6,077 nt of DNA from Verrucomicrobiota bacterium (lineage in GTDB: Bacteria; Verrucomicrobiota; Verrucomicrobiia; Chthoniobacterales; UBA10450), in assembly GCA_003219995.1 (NCBI GenBank), contig QHRC01000092.1, forward strand, positions 15,625 through 21,701, read 5' to 3'. Positions 5,525 through 6,077 of this stretch are shown here, one piece after another. A program made the position numbers and the translations under genes. The first letter of the stretch is position 1. Each line of letters starts with the position of its first letter. The notes below the pieces were generated by a model. That model did not search any database. It saw only the letters and a program-made list of their open reading frames with translations, and had not been told where the DNA came from.

Positions 5525-5593
5525 GTCGAGCGGCGTCGAGACATCTCTCATTGTTTAATAGAAAGAGATTCCTCGACTTCGCTCGGAATGACA
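5519..5593. mobile_element. Short inverted-repeat element, TGTCAT family, copy 2 (between purF and purM)
   Basis: The 75-bp element has ends TGTCAT (5519-5524) and ATGACA (5588-5593). The outer 30 bases at each end are inverted copies with 24 of 30 matching, differing in three dinucleotide steps, and include CGAGCG, GTCGAG and ATCTCT. It ends 7 bases from the purF stop and contains the purM start codon, so it fills the whole purF-purM gap. In the transcript the two ends would form a long hairpin with the purM ATGACA paired to the upstream UGUCAU. No transposase is present, so it is MITE-like. Confidence 0.82.
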
Positions 5594-5600
5594 CAGGGAG

Positions 5601-6077
5601 TTATTTGAGATCTGCGAAAAGCGTGGGGTGTCGTTCCTGGTCGGCGAGCGCTTTGGAGCGGTTCTCTCGTTTTTCCATGATGAATTTGTCGAGCGCAGGA
5701 TCGACGGGCAGGGGATAGTCGCCGGTGAAACAAGCCAGGCAAAATTTGTTCATCGGTTGCCCGGTTGCCCGCACCATGCCTTCAACATCGAGATAACCGA
5801 GACTGTCGACGCCGAGGTATTTGCAGATTTCTTCCATCGACATTCGGTTCGCGATCAGCTTTTCCGGATCGGGGAAATCGATGCCGTAATGGCAGGCGAA
5901 GCGATGCGGCGGACAACTCACGCGCATGTGCACCTCTTTCGCGCCGGCTTCGCGCAAATTGACCACGCGGGCGCGCGCCGTCGTGCCGCGCACGATTGAA
6001 TCGTCGACCACCACCACGCGCTTGTCCGCCACCATTTCCTTGATCAAGTTTAGTTTCACACGCACATCGAAATCGCG
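5601..6077 (-). CDS. purF: Amidophosphoribosyltransferase, C-terminal 158 residues (5' end outside window)
   Basis: PurF makes phosphoribosylamine from PRPP and glutamine, the committed first step of purine synthesis. The visible part starts mid-gene (RDFDVRVKLNLI) and runs to TAA. An in-frame GTG at 6065 is not the true start, because homology continues to the window edge. VVVVDDSIVRGTT (fragment residues 21-33) is the PRPP-binding loop. LREAGAKEVHMRVSCPP and YGIDFPDPEKLIA follow the family. Cys62 (FACHYGID) and the Cys113-x2-Cys116 pair (KFCLACFTGDYP) match three of the four [4Fe-4S] ligands of the Bacillus subtilis type, so this is the iron-sulfur, probably propeptide-processed form rather than the E. 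coli form. The polar C-terminal tail (about 123-158) is longer than needed for the core. It stands immediately upstream of purM. Confidence 0.97.
   Translation of the reverse strand, partial: RDFDVRVKLNLIKEMVADKRVVVVDDSIVRGTTARARVVNLREAGAKEVHMRVSCPPHRFACHYGIDFPDPEKLIANRMSMEEICKYLGVDSLGYLDVEGMVRATGQPMNKFCLACFTGDYPLPVDPALDKFIMEKRENRSKALADQERHPTLFADLK

Overview
The window looks like a chromosomal segment from a soil-type member of the Verrucomicrobiota (a Chthoniobacterales/Spartobacteria-like lineage is my best guess). This rests on style, not on a marker gene: a surface protein with NTAxGxxAL repeats and an S74 tail-fibre chaperone domain, a Bacillus-type PurF, moderately GC-rich coding DNA, and many short palindromic repeats between genes. 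No phage, plasmid or transposase gene is visible.

Layout. (1) 2-925, plus strand: the 3' part of a repeat-rich surface or fibre protein with a C-terminal self-cleaving S74 domain. (2) 926-1559: about 630 bases without a protein gene. It holds a dense cluster of REP-like hairpins (8-bp stems, 3-nt loops, flanking GTAG/GTGG tetranucleotides), a degenerate 41-bp direct repeat, and a minus-strand tRNA-Val(TAC). (3) 1560-2243, plus strand: a MaoC-like dehydratase with a clear Shine-Dalgarno, then a possible 56-residue hypothetical protein. (4) 2294-6077, minus strand: reading in transcription order, purF (3' part), purM, an aldo/keto reductase (AKR2), a ten-codon remnant of another reductase gene, and a second intact reductase (AKR1).

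The most striking point is how the minus-strand genes are separated. Their gaps are almost entirely filled by two families of short inverted-repeat elements of 75-96 bp. One family (TGTCAT...ATGACA ends) sits at both ends of purM. It supplies the purM start codon and stop codon and lies directly before AKR2. The other family (AACAAAAGAT ends) fills the gaps before AKR1 and after AKR2. It was duplicated together with the first ten codons of a reductase gene. In the predicted purF-purM transcript, the purM start codon lies in the base of the element's hairpin.

PurF and PurM catalyse the first and fifth steps of de novo purine synthesis, so that pair is a normal functional unit. The two reductases have complete catalytic tetrads but no substrate can be assigned, and their link to purine synthesis is only positional.
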